A stretch of DNA of 64,000 nucleotides from Mycolicibacterium doricum (GCF_010728155.1 NZ_AP022605.1:1736001-1800000), one strand, 5' to 3'. Shown: positions 10,686-19,556, counted from the stretch's first letter. Numbers and translations: made by a program. The notes: generated by a model not told the origin, from the letters alone.

Positions 10686-10785
10686 CGTCAACACTCCTCA
10701 TCGAAAATATTCTTGCCGGATTATCAACGCGGCGGAGCCGCGAACGGTTCCCGACTCGACCCTCCATGATACCGGGATCGGCGGG

Positions 10786-11151
10786 GTGACCCGTCTACAG
10801 TCTGAATCCGTGGAGACCGCGAGCAGACGGCGTACCCGCCCCCAGCCGTGCCGTTGGTGCGGCCGCGAGGTCGCCGACGCAGGTCTTGGCCGTCGCCGCC
10901 AGTACTGCAGGCAGTCGTGCCGCCAACGCGCCTATGAGCAGCGCGCGATGGTCCGCGGAACCTCGCTGTCCCCGGACGCCGTCGTGCTGACCGCCGAGGA
11001 GGCCGCCCTGCTGGCCGACCGGGTTTTCGAGGTGCGCTGTGCGGCCGAAGACGTCGCAACCGCGATCGACGAAGGCGCCGGATCCGAGGAGCTTCGTCAG
11101 CTGTGCGACGCCCTGATGCGGGCGGCCAGGGCGGCCGACGGCTGGCGTTAG
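10786..11151 (+). CDS. Conserved small cysteine-cluster protein, unknown function
   Basis: A 121-residue protein with an N-terminal cluster C-x2-C (CRWCGREV) and C-x3-C (YCRQSCRQRAYEQR), which looks like a small zinc-binding element, followed by an acidic helical part. A similar short protein (Rv2049c) lies beside rbpA in M. tuberculosis. The start is uncertain: GTG 10786 has a weak GGCGGG ahead of it and GTG 10810 is also possible. It is divergent from rbpA, sharing the 100-bp upstream region. No function can be assigned. Confidence 0.7.
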   Translation: MTRLQSESVETASRRRTRPQPCRWCGREVADAGLGRRRQYCRQSCRQRAYEQRAMVRGTSLSPDAVVLTAEEAALLADRVFEVRCAAEDVATAIDEGAGSEELRQLCDALMRAARAADGWR

Positions 11152-11185
11152 GTTTTCCCGGTCGCGGGACGGGTAACTGGGCGCG

Positions 11186-12817
11186 GTGGTTTCAGAACAC
11201 AGGTATGCGGCGGAGCTGACCCGCACGGCCCGACGGGTGTTCGGCTGGGACGAACTGCACCCCGAACAGCTCGAGGCGATGGAGGCCGTCCTGGCCGGCC
11301 GCGACCTGCTCGCGGTGCTGCCGACCGGATCCGGCAAGTCCGCGATCTACCAGGTTCCCGCGGTGCTGCTCGACGGCGCCACCGTGGTGGTCTCGCCGTT
11401 GATCGCGCTCCAACAGGACCAGATCGCCGGCCTGGCCGACACCCGCGCCCCCGAGGCCGTCGCGATCCACTCCCAGCAGCGGACCTCCGAGACCCAGGAC
11501 AACTGGGAGGCGGTGGGCAACCATGAGGCGGAGTACATCTTCGTCTCACCGGAACAGCTGGCCAACGACGAGGTGGTCGCCCGTCTCGCCGAGGTGTCGG
11601 TATCGCTGATCGTCGTCGACGAAGCGCACTGCGTCTCCGCGTGGGGGCACGACTTCCGTCCCGACTACCTGCGGTTGGCCGACGCGTTCGCCCGGTTCGC
11701 CAACGGCGCGCCGGTCGCGGCGCTCACCGCCACCGCGTCGGTCGTGGTCCGCCGCGAAATCGTCGAACGGCTGAAGCTGCGGGACCCATTGCTGGTGGTG
11801 GGCGGCTTCGACCGGCCGAACCTGACGCTCGAGGTGCAGCAGTTCGTCAGCGACCCCGACAAACGCGCAGCGGTGGTGGACACCGTCGCCGACCTTGAGG
11901 CTCCCGGCCTGCTCTACACCGCCACACGCAAGGACGCCGAACGCTACGCCGAAGCGCTGGGCCGGCACGAGGTGCGTACGGCGGTGTACCACGCCGGATT
12001 GGCGGCGGCCGAACGCGACAGCGTCCACGAGAGATTCCGCAACGACGACGTCGACGTGGTCGTGGCGACCTCGGCGTTCGGCATGGGGATCGACAAACCC
12101 AACGTGCGGTTCGTCGTGCACGCGTCGGTGCCCGATTCACTGGACTCCTACTACCAACAGATCGGCAGGGCCGGGCGCGACGGTGACCCGGCGCGCGTGC
12201 TGCTGTTCTACCGCGCCGAGGACCTGGGGCTGGCCCGCTTCTTCACCACCCACCGTCCCGACGCCGAACTAGTGAACGCCGTTTACCAGGCGCTCGACAC
12301 CAAAAAGTCCACCCGGGCCAAGGCGCTTCGCCAACGACTCGACGTGCGGGCACGCCGGCTGACCAACGCGATCAACCTCCTCGAACAGGCGGGCGCGGTC
12401 CGGTCGACGCGAAAAGGATTCCTCTCCAACGGAATCCCGCCCCGGGATGCGGTAAATGCCGCGATCGAGGTGGTGGAGGCGCGCGAACGCGTGGACCGCA
12501 GTCGCGTCGAGATGATGCGGGGTTACGCCGAGTCACGGCACTGCCGGCGGCAGTTCCTGCTCACCTACTTCGGCCAGGCGCTACCCGGCCCGTGTGGCAA
12601 CTGTGACCGCTGCCGTGACGGCGGCCAGGCCGCCGGCGAGGACACCGGCGGACCGTCCGCCATCCCAATCAACACCGCGGTCGCACACAGAGAGTGGGGC
12701 GACGGCGTGGTGATCGGTGGTGACACCGACCGCGTCACCGTGCTGTTCGATGATTACGGATACCGCACGCTGGCGATGGCAACCGTCACCGAGAACGATC
12801 TACTGACGACGCGGTGA
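11186..12817 (+). CDS. RecQ-family ATP-dependent DNA helicase
   Basis: A 543-residue superfamily-2 3'-5' helicase of the RecQ group, acting in recombination and fork repair. Visible motifs are PTGSGKSAIYQ (Walker A), SPLIALQQDQ, DEAHCVSAWGHDFRPDY (motif II plus the RecQ aromatic loop), LTATAS, and GMGIDKPNVRFVVHASVPDS with YYQQIGRAGRDG (motifs V and VI). A zinc-site segment RRQFLLTYFGQALPGPCGNC follows. The HRDC domain is absent; instead the last 60 residues (REWGDGVVIGG onward) look like a small beta-barrel. The start is GTG 11186. Confidence 0.92.
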   Translation: MVSEHRYAAELTRTARRVFGWDELHPEQLEAMEAVLAGRDLLAVLPTGSGKSAIYQVPAVLLDGATVVVSPLIALQQDQIAGLADTRAPEAVAIHSQQRTSETQDNWEAVGNHEAEYIFVSPEQLANDEVVARLAEVSVSLIVVDEAHCVSAWGHDFRPDYLRLADAFARFANGAPVAALTATASVVVRREIVERLKLRDPLLVVGGFDRPNLTLEVQQFVSDPDKRAAVVDTVADLEAPGLLYTATRKDAERYAEALGRHEVRTAVYHAGLAAAERDSVHERFRNDDVDVVVATSAFGMGIDKPNVRFVVHASVPDSLDSYYQQIGRAGRDGDPARVLLFYRAEDLGLARFFTTHRPDAELVNAVYQALDTKKSTRAKALRQRLDVRARRLTNAINLLEQAGAVRSTRKGFLSNGIPPRDAVNAAIEVVEARERVDRSRVEMMRGYAESRHCRRQFLLTYFGQALPGPCGNCDRCRDGGQAAGEDTGGPSAIPINTAVAHREWGDGVVIGGDTDRVTVLFDDYGYRTLAMATVTENDLLTTR

Positions 12818-12902
12818 TTTCGTCGGCCGACGCGCTGTCATCAGGGTCTCGACGCCGTACCACGAGGCCACCCGCACCGCTCGGCACACTGTGTGCGGAG
12901 GG

Positions 12903-13583
12903 TCAGCAGCTGAACCGGGCGCCGACCTCAGGTGGCGGCGACACCTGCCGCAGACAACCGAACGGTGCGATCCCCGCGTCGCTGAACCGCGCCGCGGACT
13001 GGTGGGCGTAGTTGACGCAGAACAGCCCAGACTGGTCAGCGCGGCACCGGTAGTCACCGAAGTTCAGCGCCCGCCCGTACGGCAGTTCGACACCGAAACC
13101 GTCGGAGAAGGGACCGGGATCGGCGTGGGCAGAGCCCACGTCCAGTGTGGCGCCCGGGAAGTCGACCCACCCGCCCTTCCATTCGCCGTACACGTCGGGT
13201 GGACGCGCCGGCGGCTGCTGCAGGTCCACCAGACAGGTCAGTGCCCCCTCGGCGCGGCGGTCGGTGACGCACTTGGACGTGCCGGTCGGAGTGGTGAACG
13301 CGACGCCGTCCCCGAGCTCGGTGCCGGTCCCGTCGCGGATCACCGTGCGGAAATCGTCGGGTGCGGCGGGAGGCGCGGCCTCGATCCACCGGATCACCTC
13401 GCCGATCGTGGCTCGGGCGGACGGGGCACTGGCCGGTGGGGGTTTCGACGTCGAAGACGGCGGGGTGCGCGTGGTGCCGGAGGGCGCCGACACGGCCGGC
13501 TCCGTCTGCCGCGCCTGCCCGTCGACCACCTGGGAACAGCCCGCGACCAGCGCAGCCGCCGCGACCATCACAGCAATCCGCAT
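12903..13583 (-). CDS. LppI-like lipoprotein
   Basis: A 226-residue secreted lipoprotein. The signal peptide MRIAVMVAAAALVAGC ends in the lipobox LVAG-C and is followed by a Pro/Ser/Thr-rich linker to about residue 60. The folded C-terminal domain has paired cysteines (TSKCVTDR, LTCLVDL, YRCRADQSGLFCVNYAHQ, FGCLRQVS) that probably form disulfides. The frame is open for 49 more codons upstream, but only ATG 13583 gives a signal peptide. The position next to a lipT-like fragment matches lppI-lipT in M. tuberculosis, so LppI is the likely orthologue. Function unknown. Confidence 0.75.
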   Translation of the reverse strand: MRIAVMVAAAALVAGCSQVVDGQARQTEPAVSAPSGTTRTPPSSTSKPPPASAPSARATIGEVIRWIEAAPPAAPDDFRTVIRDGTGTELGDGVAFTTPTGTSKCVTDRRAEGALTCLVDLQQPPARPPDVYGEWKGGWVDFPGATLDVGSAHADPGPFSDGFGVELPYGRALNFGDYRCRADQSGLFCVNYAHQSAARFSDAGIAPFGCLRQVSPPPEVGARFSC

Positions 13584-13741
13584 GGTCGACAGGCTAGCGG
13601 GCCGACACGCCCACCCCGGCCAGGCGCGTCGGCGGGACGTGTTCGCTCCCGTCAGAAGATCCACGAGCACACCACCCGCGCAACCATCGGCACTGGAACG
13701 ATCGAGGGGTTCACCCGCGACCGGGTGCACCGCTGGCTAAG

Positions 13742-14000
13742 CGATTCCCTACGCTCAGCCACCGGTGGGGCGCCGCAGGTTCCGCGCCCCACTGCCCGCC
13801 GAGCCCTGGCGCGGGGTCAGGTACCGCCACAGCGTGGGCAACTGCGCCCCAGGACCCGAAGTGCACGCTCCTCGGTGTGGGCACGCGTCAGCAGATGAGC
13901 GAGGACTGCCTGACTCTCAACGTGGTCGCCCAGGAGAAGCCGGTGGACGGCCCACTGCCGGTGCTCTACGACGGTGCCGCGAGTGGTGGTCGACGGCTTC
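13742..14000 (+). pseudogene. lipT: 5' fragment of a type-B carboxylesterase (lipT-like), frameshifted
   Basis: In frame from 13744 the DNA reads IPYAQPPVGRRRFRAPLPAE and then PWRGVRYRHSVGNCAP, the classic N-terminal block of type-B carboxylesterases. Just after NCAP a 2-base loss moves the reading to another frame, where MSEDCLTLNVVAQEKP follows (from about 13895), again a carboxylesterase hallmark. The similarity ends near 14000, before any oxyanion HGGG or GESAG serine motif. There is no start codon and a stop lies directly upstream, so both ends are missing. It sits between the LppI-like gene and a SCO6745-type gene, as expected for a decayed lipT. Confidence 0.75.
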
Positions 14001-14046
14001 CGCGCCGACCGCTGGGAGATCAATTGGGTCAGGCCAGGTGGGCGCT

Positions 14047-14916
14047 TCAGTCCTCGAGATCGTCGCGGGACAGCCCCATCGGAGTGGCGATGGGGACGAT
14101 CTCCGCGGCGATGACCGCACGGGTAACCGGCGTCAGCGTCTGGAATAGCGTCTCGGTCTCGTCGTCGTCGAGGGCGTCCAGAGCACTGAGCGCCAGCGCA
14201 TCGGTCGAGTCCTCGATCTGCTGTTTGAACGCCTGCCCTGACGAAGTGAGCGCGCCGGTGGGGTCGAGCAGACCCCGCTCCGCCAGGCGGTCGGTGTGGT
14301 GCTGCCACTGGTCGTCGTCGTAATCGCGGCTGCGCATGATCATCTCGCGCGGCACCCGGCCAGCGGCAGCGTGCAGCACATTGCACTCACGGCCGCTCAA
14401 TCCGGCGGCGGCCAGCACGGCGACGTGCCCGTCGCCGCGGTGCTCGCGCAGCAGGGTGGTCGCGTGCCAGAGGACGGCGACGGGGTCTTCAGGCCAATCC
14501 AGTGACTTGTTCGCCGCGTACAGCGGTCGACCGTCCACGGGCAGATCGCGCGCCGCCTTCGCGGTCAGGGCGGCTGCAGTGCGAACCCGTTCGTCGTAAC
14601 CCACACCGCACCGGCCGAGAGCCGCCACCGCCGACCGCTCCCTGGCCTTCAGCGCCGCCTCCGGCGGAGCGACCTCCCACGCGGCGGGTAGCGCCTTGCC
14701 GACCCGTTCAGGGGTGAAGTTGTAGAAGATCGCGGTCACCACGTCGGCGGGAACCCGGCCCAGCGGTGCAGACCGCGCGGCGAAGTATCCCATCCAGAAT
14801 CCGCGGTAGCCGAGTCCCTCGAGGGCCGAACGGGATTCGGGGGCGAAATACGTGACGGCGTGCACGGGTTCGATGCGGTCGAACAGGCGGCGGGCCAGGT
14901 CCGGGCGTCTCCTCAC
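14047..14916 (-). CDS. SCO6745-family protein (helix-turn-helix-like), unknown function
   Basis: A 289-residue protein matching the actinobacterial SCO6745 family. Characteristic segments are RIEPVHAVTYFAPESR near the N-terminus, GYRGFWMGYFAARSAPLG, VVTAIFYNFTPERV, LWHATTLLREHRGDGHVAVL in the middle and DDDQWQHHTDRLAERGLL. The C-terminal half looks like a winged-helix segment followed by an acidic helix. No catalytic residues are recognisable. The start is ATG 14916 in the absence of a better candidate. Confidence 0.75.
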   Translation of the reverse strand: MRRRPDLARRLFDRIEPVHAVTYFAPESRSALEGLGYRGFWMGYFAARSAPLGRVPADVVTAIFYNFTPERVGKALPAAWEVAPPEAALKARERSAVAALGRCGVGYDERVRTAAALTAKAARDLPVDGRPLYAANKSLDWPEDPVAVLWHATTLLREHRGDGHVAVLAAAGLSGRECNVLHAAAGRVPREMIMRSRDYDDDQWQHHTDRLAERGLLDPTGALTSSGQAFKQQIEDSTDALALSALDALDDDETETLFQTLTPVTRAVIAAEIVPIATPMGLSRDDLED

Positions 14917-15041
14917 ATCGGAAAGTCAACCACCAACGCCGAGGCGGCCGATCATGAGGTCGGCACGGCCAAGCAGAAGTCCCCCGGACGGTAGTCGGGG
15001 AACTTCCCAGTCTGGTACTCAGGGTCTGGTCTCAGCGCATC

Positions 15042-15578
15042 TCAACCCTTGACCACCTGCGTGCCGCCGGCCATCTCGTCGTGCTTGCCCTGCTTGGTCG
15101 GGCTGCTGTTGATGGTCACCGCGATCACTATGATCGCGATGACGCCGAGCAGGCCACCGATGAACGGGATGATGGGCAGCAGCGTGAACAAGTTGCGAAT
15201 GGCCGACTGGGACGCCGAGGGCTTGGCCGCACCGCCGGGACCGCGCACGCTCATCCCCAGCAGCTTCTTACCCGGCGTCCAGCCCTGCGTCACCTCGAAG
15301 ACGACGTAGTACAGGAACGACAGCACCCCGGTGAACAGGCCGGTGACCCAGAAGTTGGACATCGAATCGGTCAGTGCGATCAGCAGACCGCCGACGATGC
15401 CGACGACGATGCCGTCGATCAACCGGGCCAGGAAACGCATCCCGAGGCTGCCGGGTACCTGTCCGCCAGCGTGCGGCGGGTAGCCGCCGGGCTGGCCGTA
15501 CGGCGGCTGCTGCCCGTACTGCGATTGGGGGCCATACTGCGGCTGGCCCGGTTGAGGGGGGTAGTCACCGGTTGTCAT
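15042..15578 (-). CDS. RDD-family membrane protein with Pro/Gln/Gly-rich N-terminus
   Basis: A 178-residue membrane protein. Residues 1-45 are low-complexity (Pro, Gln, Tyr, Gly). The RDD domain follows: MRFLARLIDGIVVGIVGG carries the conserved Arg-Asp pair, with three more hydrophobic segments ending in LGVIAIIVIAVTINSSPTKQ. Conserved GWTPGKKLLGMSVRG lies between segments. ATG 15578 is preceded by AGGAG at a good distance; the upstream extension is not convincing. RDD proteins are proposed to be transporters, but the substrate is unknown. Confidence 0.85.
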   Translation of the reverse strand: MTTGDYPPQPGQPQYGPQSQYGQQPPYGQPGGYPPHAGGQVPGSLGMRFLARLIDGIVVGIVGGLLIALTDSMSNFWVTGLFTGVLSFLYYVVFEVTQGWTPGKKLLGMSVRGPGGAAKPSASQSAIRNLFTLLPIIPFIGGLLGVIAIIVIAVTINSSPTKQGKHDEMAGGTQVVKG

Positions 15579-15679
15579 TGCATCCGCTCCTGACCGCGTA
15601 GTGGGTGGGAACGAATCTACCGCCGGAAGACGACGAACCGGGCGCTTCAACGCGCCCGGTTCGACAGGATCGACGACGG

Positions 15680-16579
15680 TCAGTGAAGCCGGCGCTTGGC
15701 CTCCTTGCGGACCTGCTTCTTGGACTGCTTGGTCTGCTTTCGGGTGGTCTCGGCCAGTTCGTTGGCCCGCTCGCGGGCCAGCAGAGCCAGTTCGGCGCTG
15801 CGTCCCTTGGCGACATCGGCCAGTTCGGGTGCGCGATCGCGGGCCACCTCGGCGAGCTCGGCGCCGCGCTTGCTCGCGACCTCGGCGAGCTCGGCGCCGC
15901 GCTTGCTCGCGACCTCGGCGAGCTCGGCGCCGCGCTTGGTCGCGACCTCGGCGAGCTCGGCGCCGCGCTTGGTCGCGACCTCGGCGAGCTCGGCGCCGCG
16001 TTCCCGCGCGACGCCCGCCAGCTCGCGTCCGCGCTCGGCACCGACGTGCAGGCCGTGGCCAAGCTTCTCGGCGAACTCACTGTCGGCCAGCGACCCGCCC
16101 GCCGCCGCGCCGACCGGCAGGGCCGCGGTGACCTTCTGCGCGGCCCGCCGACTGCGCCAACCCAGCGACGGCTTGCCCTCGGTATCCACGGCCGCGATGA
16201 TCAGGCCGCCGATCAGGCTGACGTCGGTGAGGAAGGCGCGGCGCTCCTCGGCCTTACGCTCCGGGTCGGTCTCGGTCCAGAACATGTGGCCGCCGAGGCT
16301 GCCGGGCACCACACTGAACGCCAGCGCTGCGGACGCGAGGCGGGGCAGCTTGCCGGAGGCCAGCAGCAGCCCACCACCGATCTGCACGCCCGCGGCGATG
16401 CGGGCGACGGTCTCGGCATTGGTGGGCACGTTCGTGCCGACCGGATCAGGCAGCTTGCTCAAACCTTCGAGCGTTGGCTTGGCCGCGTCGACAGCCCGTT
16501 GGGGGCTCCGCAGAGCCTCCACTCCACGCCCGATGAACACAGCAGACAACATGGGTCGCGCGATACGTCGAATAAGCAT
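15680..16579 (-). CDS. DoxX-family membrane protein with an 11-residue repeat tail
   Basis: A 299-residue protein from ATG 16579. Residues 1-155 form a DoxX-like module (MLIRRIARPMLSAVFIGRG, ARIAAGVQIGGGLLLASGKL, LTDVSLIGGLIIAAVDTEGK), a four-helix membrane fold linked in mycobacteria to redox complexes with SodA and SseA. From about residue 195 the chain becomes a run of near-identical 11-residue units of the form RGAELAEVA(T/S)K, then degenerate units, and ends in a Lys/Arg-rich tail (TKQSKKQVRKEAKRR). The repeat is amphipathic and should form one long helix. The normal DoxX family stops before this tail. Confidence 0.8.
   Translation of the reverse strand: MLIRRIARPMLSAVFIGRGVEALRSPQRAVDAAKPTLEGLSKLPDPVGTNVPTNAETVARIAAGVQIGGGLLLASGKLPRLASAALAFSVVPGSLGGHMFWTETDPERKAEERRAFLTDVSLIGGLIIAAVDTEGKPSLGWRSRRAAQKVTAALPVGAAAGGSLADSEFAEKLGHGLHVGAERGRELAGVARERGAELAEVATKRGAELAEVATKRGAELAEVASKRGAELAEVASKRGAELAEVARDRAPELADVAKGRSAELALLARERANELAETTRKQTKQSKKQVRKEAKRRLH
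15845..16012 (-). repeat. 33-bp tandem repeat inside the DoxX-like gene
   Basis: About five copies of a 33-bp unit encoding RGAELAEVA(T/S)K lie in the 3' half of the gene. Copies differ by only a few bases (for example the Lys-Thr versus Lys-Ser codons), so the array expanded recently and copy number may vary between strains. Flanking units (ARERGRELAG, RDRAPELADVAKGRSAELAL) are older, degenerate copies of the same 11-residue period. Confidence 0.85.
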
Positions 16580-16667
16580 GTTGCGGTGTGTTCCCCCGCC
16601 GAACATGTCACAAACGCCGCCGACGGACAGTCTTGCGCGTCGGTGCTGCGGAACGACGCCCGCGGCC

Positions 16668-17180
16668 TCACTTGAACGTCAGTGGATCGGCGACCGCGAA
16701 ACAGCGCTGGGTGTTCGTCATGATCAGGACCTCTCGTACCGCGGCGGCGTCGATCCTTGGGAATTCGAACAGGCGGAGGTCGCCGCGATCGAGGATCGCA
16801 CGGTCGGCGACGTCGACACCGGTGCTGGTGCGCACCAGCACGGTGACGGCGGTCGCATCGTCGACCAGCACCGTGACCATTACGCCGTCGCCGTCTGGTT
16901 GCCGGCCCCACGCGAGCGTCGGCGGGCAGGCGGGGTCGCCGTCGGCGTTCGGGGGGACACCAAGGTGCGCCGCGGCGACAGACACGTTGTTCCGGACCTT
17001 CGGCGCCTCGGATGCCGCGGCGGATGCTGCTATGGTTCGGGTCTCGGCCGGTTGGGCGGCCGGCCCGGGGTGGGCCAAACCAACGTCCAGACGGTACCCG
17101 CACCAGCTGACCGAGAGCGCGGTTGCGACGACCACGAAGGCCGCCTTGCCGATGTCCACGAGTTCCCCCTCGCTTGCCAT
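16668..17180 (-). CDS. Membrane-anchored hypothetical protein
   Basis: A protein of about 170 residues, not recognised. From ATG 17180 it begins MASEGELVDIGKAAFVVVAT followed by ALSVSWCGYRL, a single N-terminal membrane segment. A region rich in Ala/Pro and a compact domain with CPPTLAWGRQPDG, VMVTVLVDDATAVTVLVRTS and the C-terminal MTNTQRCFAVADPLTFK follow. Two cysteines of the outer domain may pair. The start could also be GTG or ATG upstream (17228 or 17288). It lies 88 bp from the DoxX-like gene in the same direction. Confidence 0.55.
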   Translation of the reverse strand: MASEGELVDIGKAAFVVVATALSVSWCGYRLDVGLAHPGPAAQPAETRTIAASAAASEAPKVRNNVSVAAAHLGVPPNADGDPACPPTLAWGRQPDGDGVMVTVLVDDATAVTVLVRTSTGVDVADRAILDRGDLRLFEFPRIDAAAVREVLIMTNTQRCFAVADPLTFK

Positions 17181-17542
17181 CCCGACACCCCGCGGGTACC
17201 CCCTTGCCCGCGCGTCAATCGGCACCATGATCCCCTTATCGGGCGCCTGGAGAGACGCGGATCGCCGAATTCCGTCAGAAGACGACAAAAGCCGGAACCG
17301 GAACCCATCCAGCTTGTGTCCCGTTTGCGCTTGGCGAAGTCGGTCAGGCGGACCACTTCGAGCAGAGGGTCAGAAAGCAGCCTCCGCAGATCACAGAGCA
17401 GCGGACTACGGTTAAGCAATCGCCGATCCCGGCGCGTGGAACCGGTGCGGTGGTGTGCGACCGTGTCGCGCGTCACGTGTGTACCGTCCCGAATCCGCGC
17501 ACGTCGTTTACCTGACGCCGCGGCCAGGGTAGTCAGGGTGGC
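17181..17542. other. Intergenic stretch, no gene recognised
   Basis: This 362-bp divergent spacer lies between the membrane-anchored hypothetical protein and the SRPBCC gene. Open frames here are short, change base-periodicity and resemble no known protein. It probably holds both promoters; no clear repeat or terminator was seen. Confidence 0.5.
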
Positions 17543-17974
17543 ATGGCATCGGTCGACGTGGCTGTCTCATCGGACCTCACGCCGGAGAGGGCGTGGGAGT
17601 TGGCCTCCAATCTCCGGCGGTTCGACGAGTGGCTGACCATCTTCGGAGGATGGCGCAGCCAGGTACCCGCCGAGATCGAGGTCGGCACCTGCGTGTCGTC
17701 TCTGATCAAGGTCAAGGGATTCCGCAACACCATCCACTGGCGGGTCACCCGGTACGACGAACTCAAGGAGATCGAGCTGATCGGGACCGGATTCCCGGCG
17801 ATCCGCATCGCGCTCTCGTTGCACGTAGAGGAAGAGCCGAACATCGGCTCGAAGTTTCGGGTCATCGCCGACCTGTCCGGTGGTCTGCTCAACACCCGGG
17901 TTGGGTCGCTGGTGGCGAAGGTGATCGAGTCCGACGTGCGCAAATCGGTCAGCAACCTCGCCGCGCTGCGCTAG
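17543..17974 (+). CDS. SRPBCC-family (START-like) protein
   Basis: A 143-residue polyketide-cyclase/START-fold protein. It begins MASVDVAVSSDLTPERAWEL and carries RFDEWLTIFGGWRSQVP, VKGFRNTIHWRVTRYDE and a C-terminal long helix VGSLVAKVIESDVRKSVSNL, the usual helix that closes the ligand cavity. In M. tuberculosis the related Rv0910 is the toxin of a toxin-antitoxin pair, but no antitoxin gene is adjacent here, so a general lipid or small-ligand binding role is at least as likely. ATG 17543 is the only sensible start. Confidence 0.85.
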   Translation: MASVDVAVSSDLTPERAWELASNLRRFDEWLTIFGGWRSQVPAEIEVGTCVSSLIKVKGFRNTIHWRVTRYDELKEIELIGTGFPAIRIALSLHVEEEPNIGSKFRVIADLSGGLLNTRVGSLVAKVIESDVRKSVSNLAALR

Positions 17975-18224
17975 CCCTGTTCGTGGTTCTCGCGCGGGTG
18001 AATCGACCGCTGGCCGGCTCGGGCGGCGTCTGCCGCTGGGGCGAGTGTTCAAGGATGCGGTCTACTGTTGCATCGCGGTCGTCCTGGTGATCAGTTCGGT
18101 CCGTCTACTGGTCTCGGGACCTAGCTACTCACGCCGAGGCCAGCACCGAGAGCACGTGCTCGGTGAAGCCGGTGGTGAGTGCGGAGGACGCCCGACCTCG
18201 GCCGGAGATAACTGTCGGGCGGTC

Positions 18225-18647
18225 TCAATACCTGCTGAGGACTTTTCTGACGCCCAGTGGAGCGTCGAGTGCGACGTCCGTGGCGGCCAGGACGGCCTTG
18301 GCGGTGCACATGCGGTCGGCAGCTTCGGGCAGGAAGCCCGACTGCAGGTCGACGGTGACAGTGTCGACGGTCTCGGTGGTGACGGTTCGGACGCCGTAGC
18401 AGGCGGGCGTACCCGAGAGGAAGTAGACACGGACGCCGGCGGTGTCGGATAGCGGGCTCCAGGCCTCGAAGCCCAACGGTTCGCCGTTGACGATGTCGAA
18501 CCGGCTGTGAACCAGCACTTCGGCCGAACTCAGCGGGCGCTCAACGGGTTCGGTGGTGGTGGTCGGCGCCGCCGAGGCGACGCCCGGTGCGAAACCTATG
18601 GTGAACAGTGAGCCCACCACGGCCGTGGCGACCAGGACAACCCGCAT
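18225..18647 (-). CDS. Secreted hypothetical protein with signal peptide
   Basis: A 140-residue exported protein, not recognised. The signal peptide is MRVVLVATAVVGSLFTIGFA followed by PGVASAAP, with a likely cleavage after ASA. The mature part starts Thr-rich (PTTTTEPVERP) and has two cysteines (GTPACYGVRTV and ADRMCTAKAV) that could form a disulfide. Residues before ATG 18647 in the open frame are not signal-like, so this start is chosen. Its neighbours give no functional clue. Confidence 0.65.
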   Translation of the reverse strand: MRVVLVATAVVGSLFTIGFAPGVASAAPTTTTEPVERPLSSAEVLVHSRFDIVNGEPLGFEAWSPLSDTAGVRVYFLSGTPACYGVRTVTTETVDTVTVDLQSGFLPEAADRMCTAKAVLAATDVALDAPLGVRKVLSRY

Positions 18648-18777
18648 CGCCCGACAATATGTGCCGAACGCTGTGCGGCACGGGCTCCTGACGGCGTGCC
18701 ACGTCACGATTGAGCTTCGGTGGGGTTGCGGAACCTTGTTGGAGACCAACCTATTCCGAGGGCTCTATTCCGAGGGC

Positions 18778-18963
18778 TCAGTCCCGTGACCAGACGGCGA
18801 CAAATCCGTGCGGGATGCCGGTGTGGCGGGCGATGAGGTCGCGGGCGGCCATCTCCACCTCGGCGCGGTCGGCGCGGTGGGTGACAGAGCCGAGTTCCGG
18901 GACGGTCACCGTCCACCCGGTCGTGTCACGGGTCACGACGATCTCGAAGGCTTGGCCGGCCAT
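18778..18963 (-). CDS. HicB-like short protein
   Basis: A 61-residue protein from ATG 18963: an N-terminal beta-strand pattern FEIVVTRDTTGWTVTVPELG and then ADRAEVEMAARDLIARHTGI, the pattern of HicB-type partial RNase H folds. HicB proteins are usually antitoxins paired with a small HicA mRNA interferase, but no HicA is present beside it, so it is an orphan or has another role. A start further upstream would add 50 residues of unrelated Arg/Pro-rich sequence. Confidence 0.6.
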   Translation of the reverse strand: MAGQAFEIVVTRDTTGWTVTVPELGSVTHRADRAEVEMAARDLIARHTGIPHGFVAVWSRD

Positions 18964-19139
18964 GGGGGGAAAGGTTCGGCGACGTGCGCCGCGCGAGTTG
19001 GATCGGCGACGGCATCCGTGGCTGCTCCGAATCGTGGCAGGCATGTTCGTGGGCTTTCTGCAGCGGGGATCGGGCCGTCGGACAATGTACTGCCCGGCGG
19101 AAGCCTTCTCCAAATCGCCGTAGCGCCGGTGCTACCGGG

Positions 19140-19556
19140 TCAAAACGGACTGCTGTTCTGTTGCCACTTGGCCTCTTCCGGGCGGGGTCCGAAGCGACGG
19201 GCGTAGCTCTCATGGATGTGGGCGTCCTTCTGGCGCTGGATCACGTCGACCAGCTCGGGATCGAGGTTGTGCTGGGCCAACCGGTGACGGCGCCACACCT
19301 TGTTCAGTGCGAGGGCCATCAGCAGCGCCCAGATGTAGATCGGTGCGGTCATCTCCAGGCGCACGTAGAAGGACGTGGGCAGCAGCCAGAGCGGAGCCAG
19401 CACCAGCAGCGGTGGAATCGCCATGCGGATCATGTGCCTGCGGACGGCGCCGTGCCCGGCGAGGTCCTCGGCGACCCAGCGACTCATCGATGCGGGCAGC
19501 CGTCGGCCGTAGGCGTAGGCGATGCGCTGGAAGAACGACGGTCGGGCGTCGGCCAT
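19140..19556 (-). CDS. DUF5313-like mycobacterial membrane protein
   Basis: A 138-residue protein with the N-terminal FFQRIAYAYGRRLPASMSRW and WVAEDLAGHGAVRRHMIRM, two membrane helices (AIPPLLVLAPLWLLP and APIYIWALLMALALNKV), and a C-terminal cytoplasmic tail rich in charged residues. This matches the mycobacterial DUF5313 family of unknown function. ATG 19556 is preceded by AGGAGCC. It lies divergent from the nitroreductase-like gene. Confidence 0.75.
   Translation of the reverse strand: MADARPSFFQRIAYAYGRRLPASMSRWVAEDLAGHGAVRRHMIRMAIPPLLVLAPLWLLPTSFYVRLEMTAPIYIWALLMALALNKVWRRHRLAQHNLDPELVDVIQRQKDAHIHESYARRFGPRPEEAKWQQNSSPF

Noticed and set aside
17543..17974. SRPBCC protein considered as a toxin of an Rv0909-Rv0910-type pair
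   Set aside because: No antitoxin gene lies next to it, so only the fold is called.
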